Shown here: one piece after another, positions 1 through 6,178 of the stretch
How the letters are laid out: the number at the start of each line of letters is the position of its first letter
How positions within the stretch are numbered: the stretch's first letter is position 1
DNA from: a bacterium
GTDB taxonomy: Bacteria > Vulcanimicrobiota > Xenobia > RGZZ01
Direction of reading: 5' to 3'
Length of the DNA stretch: 8,061 nt
Assembly: GCA_021782195.1 (NCBI GenBank)
Contig: JAJXVI010000086.1
Coordinates: forward strand, 1-8,061
Program-made: the position numbers and the translations under genes
Notes under the pieces: model-generated
What the model saw: the letters and a program-made list of their open reading frames with translations, nothing else
Told to the model about the DNA's origin: nothing
Database searches by the model: none

Positions 1-1
1 G

Positions 2-469
2 CCTCGACTTCTTGCCCGTCAGTCGGTGCCCGTGCACGTGCATCGGGCCGAGGCTGACGGGCTCAAGATGGTGACAGGCGTGAGCGCGAGCGACCTTGTG
101 TTGCACGAGAGCGACGATGTGGTCGTGCTTGGCGATGTCCGGATCCGGTTGATTCATACTCCCGGGCATACGCCGGGCAGCCAGTGTTTTTTCGTGGACC
201 AAGGCGGACAGGAACCCGCCCTGGTTTCGGGCGATACCCTGTTTATTGGAGCCTGTGGGAGGGTCGACCTGCCCGGGGGCAACGCCGAGCAACTCCACGA
301 ATCGTTGACGCAGCGACTTGCCAGGTTGCCCGCGCGGACCGTGTTGTATCCGGGCCACCACTATTCAGAACGTCTGACCAGCACGATTTCGGAGGAACTG
401 CGCACGAACCCGTTCATGCGAATGAACGCACTGGATGACTGGCGTGCTCTCATGCACGTCGACGAATGA
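2..469 (+). CDS. Metallo-beta-lactamase-fold hydrolase, 3' part (5' end outside window)
   Basis: The frame is open from the left edge, so the start and the first metal motif (HxHxDH) lie upstream. What is visible is the C-terminal half of a glyoxalase II/persulfide dioxygenase-like metallo-beta-lactamase protein. It includes HTPGHTPGS, which carries a metal-binding His; SGDTLFIGACGRVDLPGG, which carries the bridging Asp; and YPGHHYSERLTSTI, with the last metal-ligand His, followed by the family ending TNPFMR. The fragment ends VDE-stop. From family knowledge the protein should be a cytoplasmic di- or mono-metal hydrolase or oxygenase acting on thioesters or related sulfur compounds. The CGRVDLPGG segment resembles ETHE1-type and YcbL/GloB-like proteins, but substrate specificity cannot be told from this part. 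The next gene follows after 61 bp in the same direction. The fold is confident; the substrate is not. Confidence 0.9.
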   Translation, partial: PRLLARQSVPVHVHRAEADGLKMVTGVSASDLVLHESDDVVVLGDVRIRLIHTPGHTPGSQCFFVDQGGQEPALVSGDTLFIGACGRVDLPGGNAEQLHESLTQRLARLPARTVLYPGHHYSERLTSTISEELRTNPFMRMNALDDWRALMHVDE

Positions 470-516
470 GGCGTAGAAGGAATCACCGTTCACGCCAAGA
501 ATGGACTTGCTCGCCT

Positions 517-530
517 GAGGAGCCCTCCTG
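517..530 (+). promoter_or_regulatory. Shine-Dalgarno of the S-component gene, followed by its own complement
   Basis: GAGGAG at 517-522 lies 8 nt before the ATG at 531 and supports that start. It is followed at once by CTCCT (525-529), the perfect complement of AGGAG (518-522). A tight hairpin (AGGA, loop GCCC, TCCT) could therefore hide the ribosome binding site. The pairing is seen in the sequence; any regulatory role is inference. Confidence 0.55.
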
Positions 531-1139
531 ATGTCTCTCTTCCGACAGGTGGCCAGGATTGCCACCCTGGCTTCAGTGAGCCTTTGTCTGAGGTTCATGT
601 TTGAAGTTCCGCTTTTTCCGTCGGCTCCGTACCTCAAGTACGACGCCGGCGACATTCCAGTCCTTATCGGCGCATTTGCACTCGGGCCTGAGGTTGGCGT
701 GGCCGTAGCCCTCGTCAACAGTCTCGTCTTCTTGATGCTGCGCTTCTCTCCCGAGACACTTGTCGGGGAGCCCATGAACTTTCTTGCCGGCGCCACCTTC
801 GCGTGGTGCGCGGGCAATCTCTACTTTCCCAACAAGACAAAGCTGCGTGCGGTACTCTCTCTGATGGCCGGGGGTATCGTGTCGACCCTGGCCATGGTGG
901 CAGCCAACAAACTGGCGTTGCCGTTCCTGACAGCCCTCTTCCTCCCTCGAGCGGTTCAGGCTACCTGGACCGAGATTCTCACGGTGATCCTGCCGTTCAA
1001 TCTCGTGAAGGCTGGTTTGAACGGGGTGCTCGTATTCCTCGTTTACAAGCGCATCTCGCCGGCATTGAAGGCGGCAAACTGGGAGCAGCCAGCGAGGCCG
1101 AGGAAGACCGCGCCAGCAGGTCTTCCTGCAGCTCGGTAG
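531..1139 (+). CDS. ECF transporter S component, RibU-like (probable riboflavin uptake)
   Basis: This 202-residue polytopic membrane protein is probably the substrate-binding S subunit of an energy-coupling factor transporter. Residues 33-53 (PYLKYDAGDIPVLIGAFALG and onward) match the RibU hallmark of a proline-rich LKYD segment followed by D-P-LIGAFALGP. Residues 153-176 (ILPFNLVKAGLNGVLVFLVY and onward) match the conserved last transmembrane helix. Hydrophobic stretches near 10-28, 43-70, 83-97, 107-130 and 150-172 fit the usual six-helix S fold of about 190-200 residues. A short basic, proline-rich cytoplasmic tail ends the protein. The start at 531 is supported by GAGGAG 8 nt upstream. 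No EcfA ATPase or EcfT gene is visible, so it would have to share a module encoded elsewhere (group II ECF). Riboflavin is the most likely substrate; another vitamin or small metabolite remains possible. Confidence 0.82.
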   Translation: MSLFRQVARIATLASVSLCLRFMFEVPLFPSAPYLKYDAGDIPVLIGAFALGPEVGVAVALVNSLVFLMLRFSPETLVGEPMNFLAGATFAWCAGNLYFPNKTKLRAVLSLMAGGIVSTLAMVAANKLALPFLTALFLPRAVQATWTEILTVILPFNLVKAGLNGVLVFLVYKRISPALKAANWEQPARPRKTAPAGLPAAR

Positions 1140-1184
1140 CCCCGAGGGATCCAACGCGGCGTATCACGAGCTGGCTTCCGAGGT

Positions 1185-1208
1185 CCGGCCCCGTGCGGAT
1201 TTCTTGTA
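1185..1208 (+). terminator. Weak candidate terminator after the S-component gene
   Basis: TCCG (1185-1188) can pair with CGGA (1197-1200) around an 8-nt loop and is followed by TTTCTTGT. The stem is only four pairs, so this is a weak candidate. It is listed because a separate promoter starts soon after, which implies that upstream transcription ends about here. Confidence 0.22.
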
Positions 1209-1242
1209 ACATACCGGCTACAAAATTGGTGCCCCGGAACAC

Positions 1243-1271
1243 TTTACAAACCCCCCCAGGTTGTATATCAT
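1243..1271 (+). promoter_or_regulatory. Housekeeping (sigma-70/sigma-A type) promoter for speD
   Basis: TTTACA (1243-1248) and TATCAT (1266-1271) are separated by exactly 17 bp. Each differs from the -35 and -10 consensus at one position. The interval is AT-rich at both boxes within otherwise GC-rich DNA, and it lies in a gap between genes. Transcription would begin near 1278, giving a leader of about 170 nt before speD. The boxes and spacing are seen in the sequence; activity is inferred. Confidence 0.65.
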
Positions 1272-1277
1272 ACACTG

Positions 1278-1450
1278 GCTGACTGGTTGAGGGGTGCACG
1301 TTCAGCACCCTCCCGAGTCGGGGAAGACAGCGCTCTTTTTTGATCGGGGCGCTGTTTCTCATCGTAGTGCACCTCAAGGCGGACAGCAACGCCCAAATAA
1401 AATCGGAGGTGGGATCTCCCGAAACAAACCTGTGAAAGGGGTGGCTTGCC
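1278..1450 (+). promoter_or_regulatory. Structured 5' leader of speD, candidate RNA regulator
   Basis: This stretch of about 170 nt lies between the predicted transcription start and speD and has no convincing gene. It contains three inverted repeats. The first is GAGGGGTGC (1289-1297) with GCACCCTC (1305-1312): eight pairs, one bulged G, 7-nt loop. The second is ACAGCGC (1327-1333) with GCGCTGT (1349-1355), followed by TTTCTC. The third is TCGGAG (1403-1408) with CTCCCGA (1416-1422): six pairs, one bulged C, 7-nt loop. A competing pairing is also possible: GGTGCA (1293-1298) with TGCACC (1368-1373) would break the first hairpin and enclose the second. A purine-rich ribosome binding site, AAAGGGG (1435-1441), sits 9 nt before the ATG. 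I recognise no known riboswitch class. Regulation by S-adenosylmethionine or polyamines would be logical but is inference. Confidence 0.4.
1327..1360 (+). terminator. Attenuator-like hairpin inside the speD leader
   Basis: ACAGCGC (1327-1333) pairs perfectly with GCGCTGT (1349-1355). With wobble pairs the stem can extend inward (1334-1336 with 1346-1348) and outward (1325-1326 with 1356-1357), leaving a 9-nt, U-rich loop. The following tract, TTTCTC, is only partly U-rich, so termination would be weak or conditional. Its position between a good promoter and speD fits an attenuator, but this is a structural guess. Confidence 0.3.
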
Positions 1451-1873
1451 ATGAAAGCCCTGGGTCGTCACATAGTGGCCGAGCTTTCTCTTTGCGATCC
1501 GGAGATACTCAGCCACGTCTCTATCGTACGTGACATCATGGTGAGAGCTGCCTTGGCTGCCAAGGCAACTGTTCGGGAAGTCGCTTTCCATAAGTTCGAA
1601 CCCGGTGGGGTCAGTGGTGTCGTGGTGCTGGCGGAATCGCATCTTTCCATTCATACCTGGCCTGAGTTCGGGTATGCAGCGATCGACATCTATACCTGCG
1701 GGGAAACAGCGGACCCGTGGAAGGCCTGTGAATATCTGGCTGCGGAGTTTGAAGCGCAAGCAATATCGACCACTACGGTCGAGCGTGGAATTCCCCAACC
1801 CTTCGGCAAGTACAGTCACACTGTTACTGCCTCCTCACTTCATGAAGAACTCCCCGTGGCGGTCAACGCCTGA
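1451..1873 (+). CDS. speD: S-adenosylmethionine decarboxylase proenzyme (prokaryotic, pyruvoyl-dependent)
   Basis: SpeD decarboxylates S-adenosylmethionine to give the aminopropyl donor for spermidine and related polyamines in the cytoplasm. The 140-residue product has the signature of the short bacterial/archaeal class. It begins MKALGRHIVAE; residues 62-72 read ESHLSIHTWPE; residues 74-84 read GYAAIDIYTCG. By homology to the Thermotoga enzyme, the chain self-cleaves between Glu62 and Ser63. Ser63 becomes the pyruvoyl group of the alpha chain, and His68 and Cys83 are the processing and catalytic residues. All three fall at the same numbers as in that enzyme. The start at 1451 is supported by AAAGGGG 9 nt upstream and by the conserved N-terminus. 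The gene has its own promoter and terminator, so it appears monocistronic. No speE or arginine/ornithine decarboxylase gene is nearby. The last 20 or so residues are poorly conserved. Confidence 0.97.
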   Translation: MKALGRHIVAELSLCDPEILSHVSIVRDIMVRAALAAKATVREVAFHKFEPGGVSGVVVLAESHLSIHTWPEFGYAAIDIYTCGETADPWKACEYLAAEFEAQAISTTTVERGIPQPFGKYSHTVTASSLHEELPVAVNA

Positions 1874-1949
1874 GGGAGGCAAACACCACAGTGTGCTTGC
1901 ACAGTGAATCGCTGTTGACCGCTTTGCGGTTGCCGTAGCGACTCGGCCG

Positions 1950-1976
1950 GAGCCCCGTAGTGGGCTCTATTTGTTT
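1950..1976 (+). terminator. Intrinsic terminator of speD
   Basis: GAGCCC (1950-1955) and GGGCTC (1962-1967) form a perfect six-pair stem with a 6-nt loop, followed directly by TATTTGTTT (1968-1976). It lies about 75 nt after the speD stop. A smaller hairpin, ACCGC-TTT-GCGGT (1918-1930), stands just before it. Confidence 0.78.
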
Positions 1977-2270
1977 CCGTGACAAAGTTCTTGTTCACCC
2001 GCGCGCTCGGTCTCCCCGTGGAAAACTCGACGCCTCTGCCAGGAGAACGGGGGGCAGCACCGAACATCCCTCAACCTGGAACTCTTGGCAGACTGCCAGA
2101 CCCCCGTCTCGGCGCAGCGTGGTATTCACGTCGTCGTGCCCGGGAGTCAGGCCGGCTTCTCGGTTCCCTTTGTTGATTGGCGCGACACTTTTTGGGCTGC
2201 GCCCAGACTCTCCCTGGCGGGCCTGCGAGCGGACTTTTCCCTCGCGACCTCTCTGCCCGAGGCGCCCCCG
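1977..2270 (+). other. Gap between the speD terminator and cdaA, no recognised gene
   Basis: About 290 bp with no product I recognise. The cdaA frame is open upstream to an ATG at 2085, which would add 62 residues. Those residues are not hydrophobic or family-like, so I treat the stretch as untranslated. The promoter of the cdaA operon should lie here, because speD ends at a terminator, but I found no good -35/-10 pair; TTGATT (2173-2178) has no matching -10. A small hairpin TGGGC-TGC-GCCCA (2193-2205) is present. The only motif tied to the gene is GAGG (2259-2262), 8 nt before the chosen start. No c-di-AMP riboswitch was recognised. Confidence 0.4.
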
Positions 2271-3698
2271 ATGTGGAACAACCTGGAATGGAATCTCGGC
2301 TGGAGAGACGGCGTCGACGTTGCAGTTGTCGCCGTGTTTGTCTATTACATCCTGCTGATCATTCGTCGCACCAGCGCGGTGCAGATCCTTCTCGGAATCG
2401 TCGTGCTGCTCGTGTTGCAGGCGGTTTCCTTCTACCTTCGACTCCAGGCGACATACTTTCTCCTGCGTGGCCTTGTTCTTTCGATTGTGGTGGCCCTGCC
2501 GATCGTGTTTCAGCCGGAGCTCAGGCGTGCTCTGATGCAACTGGGAGCCCGGAGCTGGAAGTCTCCCTTTCACTTAAGCCACGACGTCCTTGCTCGTGTC
2601 ATTGATGAAATCGTGTGGGCAGTCGACATTCTAGCTCAGACCAGGACGGGGGCCCTCATCGTCGTGGAGCGAGAGACCGGGCTCGAAGAGTACAGCCAGC
2701 GTGGCGTCCCCATCTCAGCTGAGGTTTCGGCCAAGCTCTTGATGTCGATCTTCCAGAAGACAAGCCCTCTCCACGATGGAGCCGTTGTAATCCGCGGGGA
2801 CAAGGTCATGTGGGCCTCTGTCTATCTGCCACTTTCTGAGCAGCGACTTCCCGCGGCAAATCCCCACAGCGGTACGCGACATCGTGCCGCACTGGGTCTT
2901 TCCGAGCAGACTGACGCGATCATCGTGGTAGTGTCGGAAGAGACTGGAGAGGTCAGCATCGCGACCGATGCTCGGTTTGATTACAACATTGCGCCGGCCA
3001 CGCTGAAAGAGCGGTTGCTCAGCCTGCTCAGCGTCTCGTCCCACAATCTTCCCGGTAACGTCTCGCTCGTAGGGTTTCAGCGTCTGGTCAAGCCGTGGTT
3101 GCGCCCTGATCGCTCGATAGAACCGAAGTCGGACGCGGGCGCGCCACGGGGGCGTGCCTCTACTGCCTCGGCTTCCACCGCCGACATCGCTCAGACCGTT
3201 CGCGTTGAAGCCTGGCCCCCGCGCGTGCAAGGAACTGCTGAAGTCAAGGTACGTGCTCGCGAGGTTGCACCCACGCCCCCGACTGTCCCCGTAGAGGACA
3301 TTGCCGAGAAACAGCGACAGACCGAAAAGGCAGTCGAGAAGCGTGCGATTGAGGCCCGCCGCAGGGAGATTGAGCGTATGCGCGAGGACGAGTCTCGCAA
3401 GCCCGAGTCTGACGAGCTGTCAGCCTCGCGGGATGGTGCGGTTTTGTCCACGCAGCGCGACGACGGGGTGAAGAGTGCAGGGCCGTCTCGGAATTCGGAG
3501 CCACCTGCGTCTGTTGAGGCGCTTCCAACATTTCGCTCTTCAGGAGAACCGGAGTTCGGGAGAGCGGCCGAGAGCCTCTTCGAGGGTGGCCCGGTACGTG
3601 AGGTGAGCAGTCCGGCTGCCAGAGACGCGGGAGGTTCGCGCCGTCATCGACGGGGTGACTGGCTCCGACTGCGGCGACCGGGGAAGGGACGTCGGTGA
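2271..3698 (+). CDS. cdaA: Membrane diadenylate cyclase CdaA with a long C-terminal tail
   Basis: CdaA (DacA) condenses two ATP molecules into cyclic di-AMP at the inner face of the membrane. Residues 14-90 contain the usual three membrane helices, ending with the family motif FQPELRRAL (80-88). The DAC domain follows (about 100-280), with LHDGAVVI (DGA at 169-171), GTRHRAALG (RHR at 203-205) and VVSEETGE (220-227), the nucleotide and metal-binding residues. I chose the ATG at 2271 over the in-frame ATG at 2085. Homologues start just before the first helix, as MWNNLEWNLGW does here, and GAGG lies 8 nt upstream. The product is 475 residues against a usual length near 270. The excess is a hydrophilic tail (about 285-475) rich in Arg, Glu, Ser, Pro and Ala, with a charged, probably helical stretch at 344-378 and an Arg-rich end. 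The cdaR start overlaps the stop, so the tail is not a readthrough artefact. Confidence 0.96.
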   Translation: MWNNLEWNLGWRDGVDVAVVAVFVYYILLIIRRTSAVQILLGIVVLLVLQAVSFYLRLQATYFLLRGLVLSIVVALPIVFQPELRRALMQLGARSWKSPFHLSHDVLARVIDEIVWAVDILAQTRTGALIVVERETGLEEYSQRGVPISAEVSAKLLMSIFQKTSPLHDGAVVIRGDKVMWASVYLPLSEQRLPAANPHSGTRHRAALGLSEQTDAIIVVVSEETGEVSIATDARFDYNIAPATLKERLLSLLSVSSHNLPGNVSLVGFQRLVKPWLRPDRSIEPKSDAGAPRGRASTASASTADIAQTVRVEAWPPRVQGTAEVKVRAREVAPTPPTVPVEDIAEKQRQTEKAVEKRAIEARRREIERMREDESRKPESDELSASRDGAVLSTQRDDGVKSAGPSRNSEPPASVEALPTFRSSGEPEFGRAAESLFEGGPVREVSSPAARDAGGSRRHRRGDWLRLRRPGKGRR

Positions 3699-4687
3699 CT
3701 TTCGGAGAGCCTCGTTCACGCTCCAGGATCAACACGTCGCTGGCTTCGCTCGCTCTCGTCCTGTCGGTTGTACTCTGGCTGTTCGTGAAGCTGACGCAGA
3801 CTCCGTTTGCCTCTTCCGTGAGCCAGGCGGACGCTCGGGTGCCCCTGGAGATCATGAAGGACGACGGGGTTGCAGCATTGGATGCTCCAAAGACCGTGCG
3901 TATTACCGTTCGCGGTTCAGAGAGCGCAATTCGAAACCTCAAGCCGAACGCGATCAGCGCGTGGATTGACATGCACGGGTTGCGCGAGGGCCGCTTTCTT
4001 CCGCTGGTGCACGTGAGCCAACCTCCCGATCTGTCAGTGGTTGCAGTCGAGCCGGAGAGTGCGCCCATTCGTCTGGAGCCCGTTGTTTCCGAGCATTTTC
4101 CCGTGATCGCAAGATTGATCGGCCATCCTGCCACGGGATACATTGCCCTGGCTCCGGTCCTGCGCACGACAATGGTGGACGTTGAGGGGCCTCGCAATCT
4201 CGTCGATCGCGTGCACGAGGTTGAGGCCGCGCTGACCTTGAACAACAACGATTTTGGTGTGATGCAGCGAGTACTGCTGGAACCGTGCGACGACAAGGGG
4301 CGCATGATCGGGGGTCTCGTGGTTTCACCAACGCACGAAATCGTGACCGTGAACATCGTTCCTGCAGTAAGGCCCCGTCTGCTCGCCGTGTTTCCCTATA
4401 TCCGGGGCACGGTTCCGAGCAATCTGCGCCTGGACGTCTCCTGGAGTCCACGCTTCGTTCCGGTCATCTTCTCCTCTGATGCCGCGGCGCGCGGGTTGAG
4501 CCTGGACACGCAGCCCGTCGATGTTGGGGCCCTGAAACCCGGGGTCCACCACGTCGTCGTTGCGGTTCGCGTTCCTGCGGGAGGGACGCTATCGCACGTG
4601 ACCCAGGTGTCCGTGACCCTTCATCTGCGGAAGGCACGGGCCCGTCGACCGAAGAATACCCCGCCGCACGCGAACAGCCGGCGCTGA
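3695..4687 (+). CDS. cdaR: CdaR, YbbR-domain regulator of CdaA
   Basis: This 330-residue protein has a short basic cytoplasmic N-terminus (RSRSRINTS), one membrane helix (about 15-32, ending LSVVLWLFVKL) and an extracytoplasmic region of YbbR-type repeats. The first repeat spans about 45-115 (VPLEI, VRITVRGSES, ISAWIDMHGLREG). The second spans about 118-210 (FPVIARLIGHPATGY, VDVEGPRNLVDRVHEVEA, VTVNIVP). A third, more diverged one spans about 213-312. In Firmicutes, CdaR binds CdaA through the membrane and adjusts c-di-AMP synthesis; that role is assumed here from family and position. The GTG start at 3695 overlaps the cdaA stop (GTGA), indicating translational coupling, and a purine-rich GGGGAAGGGA (3680-3689) precedes it. 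The C-terminal 15-20 residues are basic and probably unstructured. Confidence 0.92.
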   Translation: MTFGEPRSRSRINTSLASLALVLSVVLWLFVKLTQTPFASSVSQADARVPLEIMKDDGVAALDAPKTVRITVRGSESAIRNLKPNAISAWIDMHGLREGRFLPLVHVSQPPDLSVVAVEPESAPIRLEPVVSEHFPVIARLIGHPATGYIALAPVLRTTMVDVEGPRNLVDRVHEVEAALTLNNNDFGVMQRVLLEPCDDKGRMIGGLVVSPTHEIVTVNIVPAVRPRLLAVFPYIRGTVPSNLRLDVSWSPRFVPVIFSSDAAARGLSLDTQPVDVGALKPGVHHVVVAVRVPAGGTLSHVTQVSVTLHLRKARARRPKNTPPHANSRR

Positions 4688-4716
4688 GCTGTGCGAGAAA
4701 CGCAGGGAGCAGGATT

Positions 4717-6060
4717 GTGGGTAGATTTTTTCAAACTGACGGCGTGCGCGGAGTCGCCAACGTGGACCTGACCGTATCGCTGGCATTGAGAATTGGGATC
4801 GCGTGCGGGCAGACCTTGAAGGCGCAGAGTCGGCGTGAGCGTCCGGCGCTCGTGATCGGTCGTGACAGTCGTGTGAGCGGTGCCATGCTCGAGGCCGGGT
4901 TTGTCGCCGGCGCCTGTTCCACGGGCGTTGACGTTTACCGTGCCGGAATCATTCCCACCCCGGCAGTTGCCTGGCTCTGTCGATCACAGGGGTACGATGG
5001 CGGCGTGATGATCTCGGCTTCCCACAATCCTGTGGCCGACAACGGCATCAAGGTCTTCGCTGCAAACGGTTTCAAGATCTCCGACGAGGTCGAGGCTCGC
5101 ATCGAGTCGATGTTGCTTTCGGGGTGTGAGAATCTACCGTCGCCTCCGACGGGCATTGAAGTGGGAGACGTGATATCACTTGACGACGCCGAGGATCGCT
5201 ATGTCGCGCATCTCCTCCAACACGTAAAGGATCGCCTGGATGGCCTCCGACTTGTTCTAGACTGTGCTTACGGGGCTGCGTGGCACGCGGCTCCCCGGCT
5301 CTTTCGTGCGCTTGGCGCCCAGGTGGTGGCGTTACACGACCGACCCGATGGCTCGAAGATCAATGTTGCTTGCGGATCGACTGACCTTTCCGCCCTGTCC
5401 GAGGCTGTTACTGCGGGTGGGGCGCATCTGGGCCTGGCCTTTGACGGTGATGCTGACCGCTGTCTGGCGGTCGATGAGGCCGGGCAACGGGTCGACGGCG
5501 ATCAGATGCTCGCGGCGTTTGCGCGCACTTCTCCCGGAGCGTATGGCCGCACCGTCGTAGCCACGGTCATGAGCAATCTCGGTCTGCAGCTAGGCCTTGC
5601 GGAGCAGGGGATTGAACTGCGCCGTGCCTCTGTCGGGGACCGTTTTGTCCTGGAGGAGATGATGCGCTGCGGTGCCACGCTGGGTGGTGAACAGTCGGGG
5701 CACGTCATCTTTCTCGACGCAGCGACGACTGGCGACGGAATCCTGACCGGAGCTCGACTGGCCTCGCTCGTTTCAGTCACCGGTCGCCCCCTGTGCGACC
5801 TTGCTCGCTTAGAGCCTGTTCCACAGATGCTCGTGAATGTGCGAACGGTTCACAAGGAACGCCTGAACGAAGACAACCAGATCGCGTCAGCGATTGCCGA
5901 AGTGGAGCATCGTCTCTCCGGTCGAGGGCGGTTGTTGGTTCGCGCTTCGGGAACCGAGCCGCTGGTGCGCGTCATGGCAGAAGGGCCGGACGAGGATGAA
6001 ATTCGTGGTATCGTGTCGCACCTGGTTGCAGTTATCGAGGACCGGCTCGGTCGCGGTTGA
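4717..6060 (+). CDS. glmM: Phosphoglucosamine mutase GlmM
   Basis: GlmM interconverts glucosamine-6-phosphate and glucosamine-1-phosphate, the step before GlmU makes UDP-GlcNAc for peptidoglycan and lipopolysaccharide. The 447-residue length is typical. All four alpha-D-phosphohexomutase signatures are present. The N-terminal TDGVRG is at 7-12. The phosphoserine loop ISASHNP is at 99-105, with Ser102 as in the E. coli enzyme. The metal loop FDGDADR is at 242-248, with Asp243, Asp245 and Asp247. The sugar-binding GGEQSGH is at 323-329, and the phosphate-binding RASGTEPLVRVM at 409-420. The start is GTG, preceded by AGGGAG (4704-4709), and begins MGRFFQTDGVRG as homologues do. It lies 29 nt after cdaR and is surely cotranscribed with it. 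In Firmicutes, CdaA can bind and modulate GlmM, which explains the conserved gene order. No glmS follows within the window. Confidence 0.97.
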   Translation: MGRFFQTDGVRGVANVDLTVSLALRIGIACGQTLKAQSRRERPALVIGRDSRVSGAMLEAGFVAGACSTGVDVYRAGIIPTPAVAWLCRSQGYDGGVMISASHNPVADNGIKVFAANGFKISDEVEARIESMLLSGCENLPSPPTGIEVGDVISLDDAEDRYVAHLLQHVKDRLDGLRLVLDCAYGAAWHAAPRLFRALGAQVVALHDRPDGSKINVACGSTDLSALSEAVTAGGAHLGLAFDGDADRCLAVDEAGQRVDGDQMLAAFARTSPGAYGRTVVATVMSNLGLQLGLAEQGIELRRASVGDRFVLEEMMRCGATLGGEQSGHVIFLDAATTGDGILTGARLASLVSVTGRPLCDLARLEPVPQMLVNVRTVHKERLNEDNQIASAIAEVEHRLSGRGRLLVRASGTEPLVRVMAEGPDEDEIRGIVSHLVAVIEDRLGRG

Positions 6061-6076
6061 TCCTGAGGCCGGTTTG

Positions 6077-6122
6077 AATGTTGTCACGTTGTTACCAATG
6101 TTGACAGATTATTAAATCCTAT
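6077..6122 (+). promoter_or_regulatory. AT-rich island with repeated AATGTTGwCA motifs
   Basis: Directly after glmM the base composition drops sharply. AATGTTGTCA (6077-6086) and AATGTTGACA (6097-6106) are direct copies with one mismatch, set exactly 20 bp apart, about two helical turns. A related TGTTACCA (6090-6097) lies between them. TATTAAAT (6110-6117) follows and could serve as a -10 region; TTGTTA (6089-6094) at 15 bp is a poor -35 partner. The pattern suggests an activator or repressor site controlling the gene at 6179. The repeats are seen in the sequence; the function is inferred. Confidence 0.4.
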
Positions 6123-6123
6123 T

Positions 6124-6141
6124 GACCGGGCCCGGCCGGTC
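6124..6141. other. GC-rich hairpin between glmM and the next gene
   Basis: GACCGG (6124-6129) and CCGGTC (6136-6141) form a perfect six-pair stem with a 6-nt loop. No T tract follows on either strand, so it is not a standard intrinsic terminator. It could be a 5' leader hairpin of the downstream transcript or a pausing site after glmM. Confidence 0.3.
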
Positions 6142-6178
6142 GTGATGATGAGAAGCGCGAGGGGTTGATATCGACAGC

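Noticed and set aside
1294..1533. Possible upstream reading frame in the speD leader (79 codons from a GTG)
   Set aside because: It lacks a ribosome binding site and runs into speD in another frame. The second half is simply an off-frame reading of speD.
3244..4356. 370-residue minus-strand frame across the cdaA tail and cdaR
   Set aside because: It lies opposite two well-supported genes with family motifs, and its Arg/Ser/Thr-rich product resembles nothing known.
6124..6141. Intrinsic terminator after glmM
   Set aside because: The stem is good, but neither side has a T tract, so it is listed only as a hairpin.
6113..6142. Flagellar sigma-28 promoter (TAAA ... GCCGATAA) before the long gene
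   Set aside because: TAAA (6113-6116) is present, but the nearest GCCGGTCG is 18 bp away and matches poorly.
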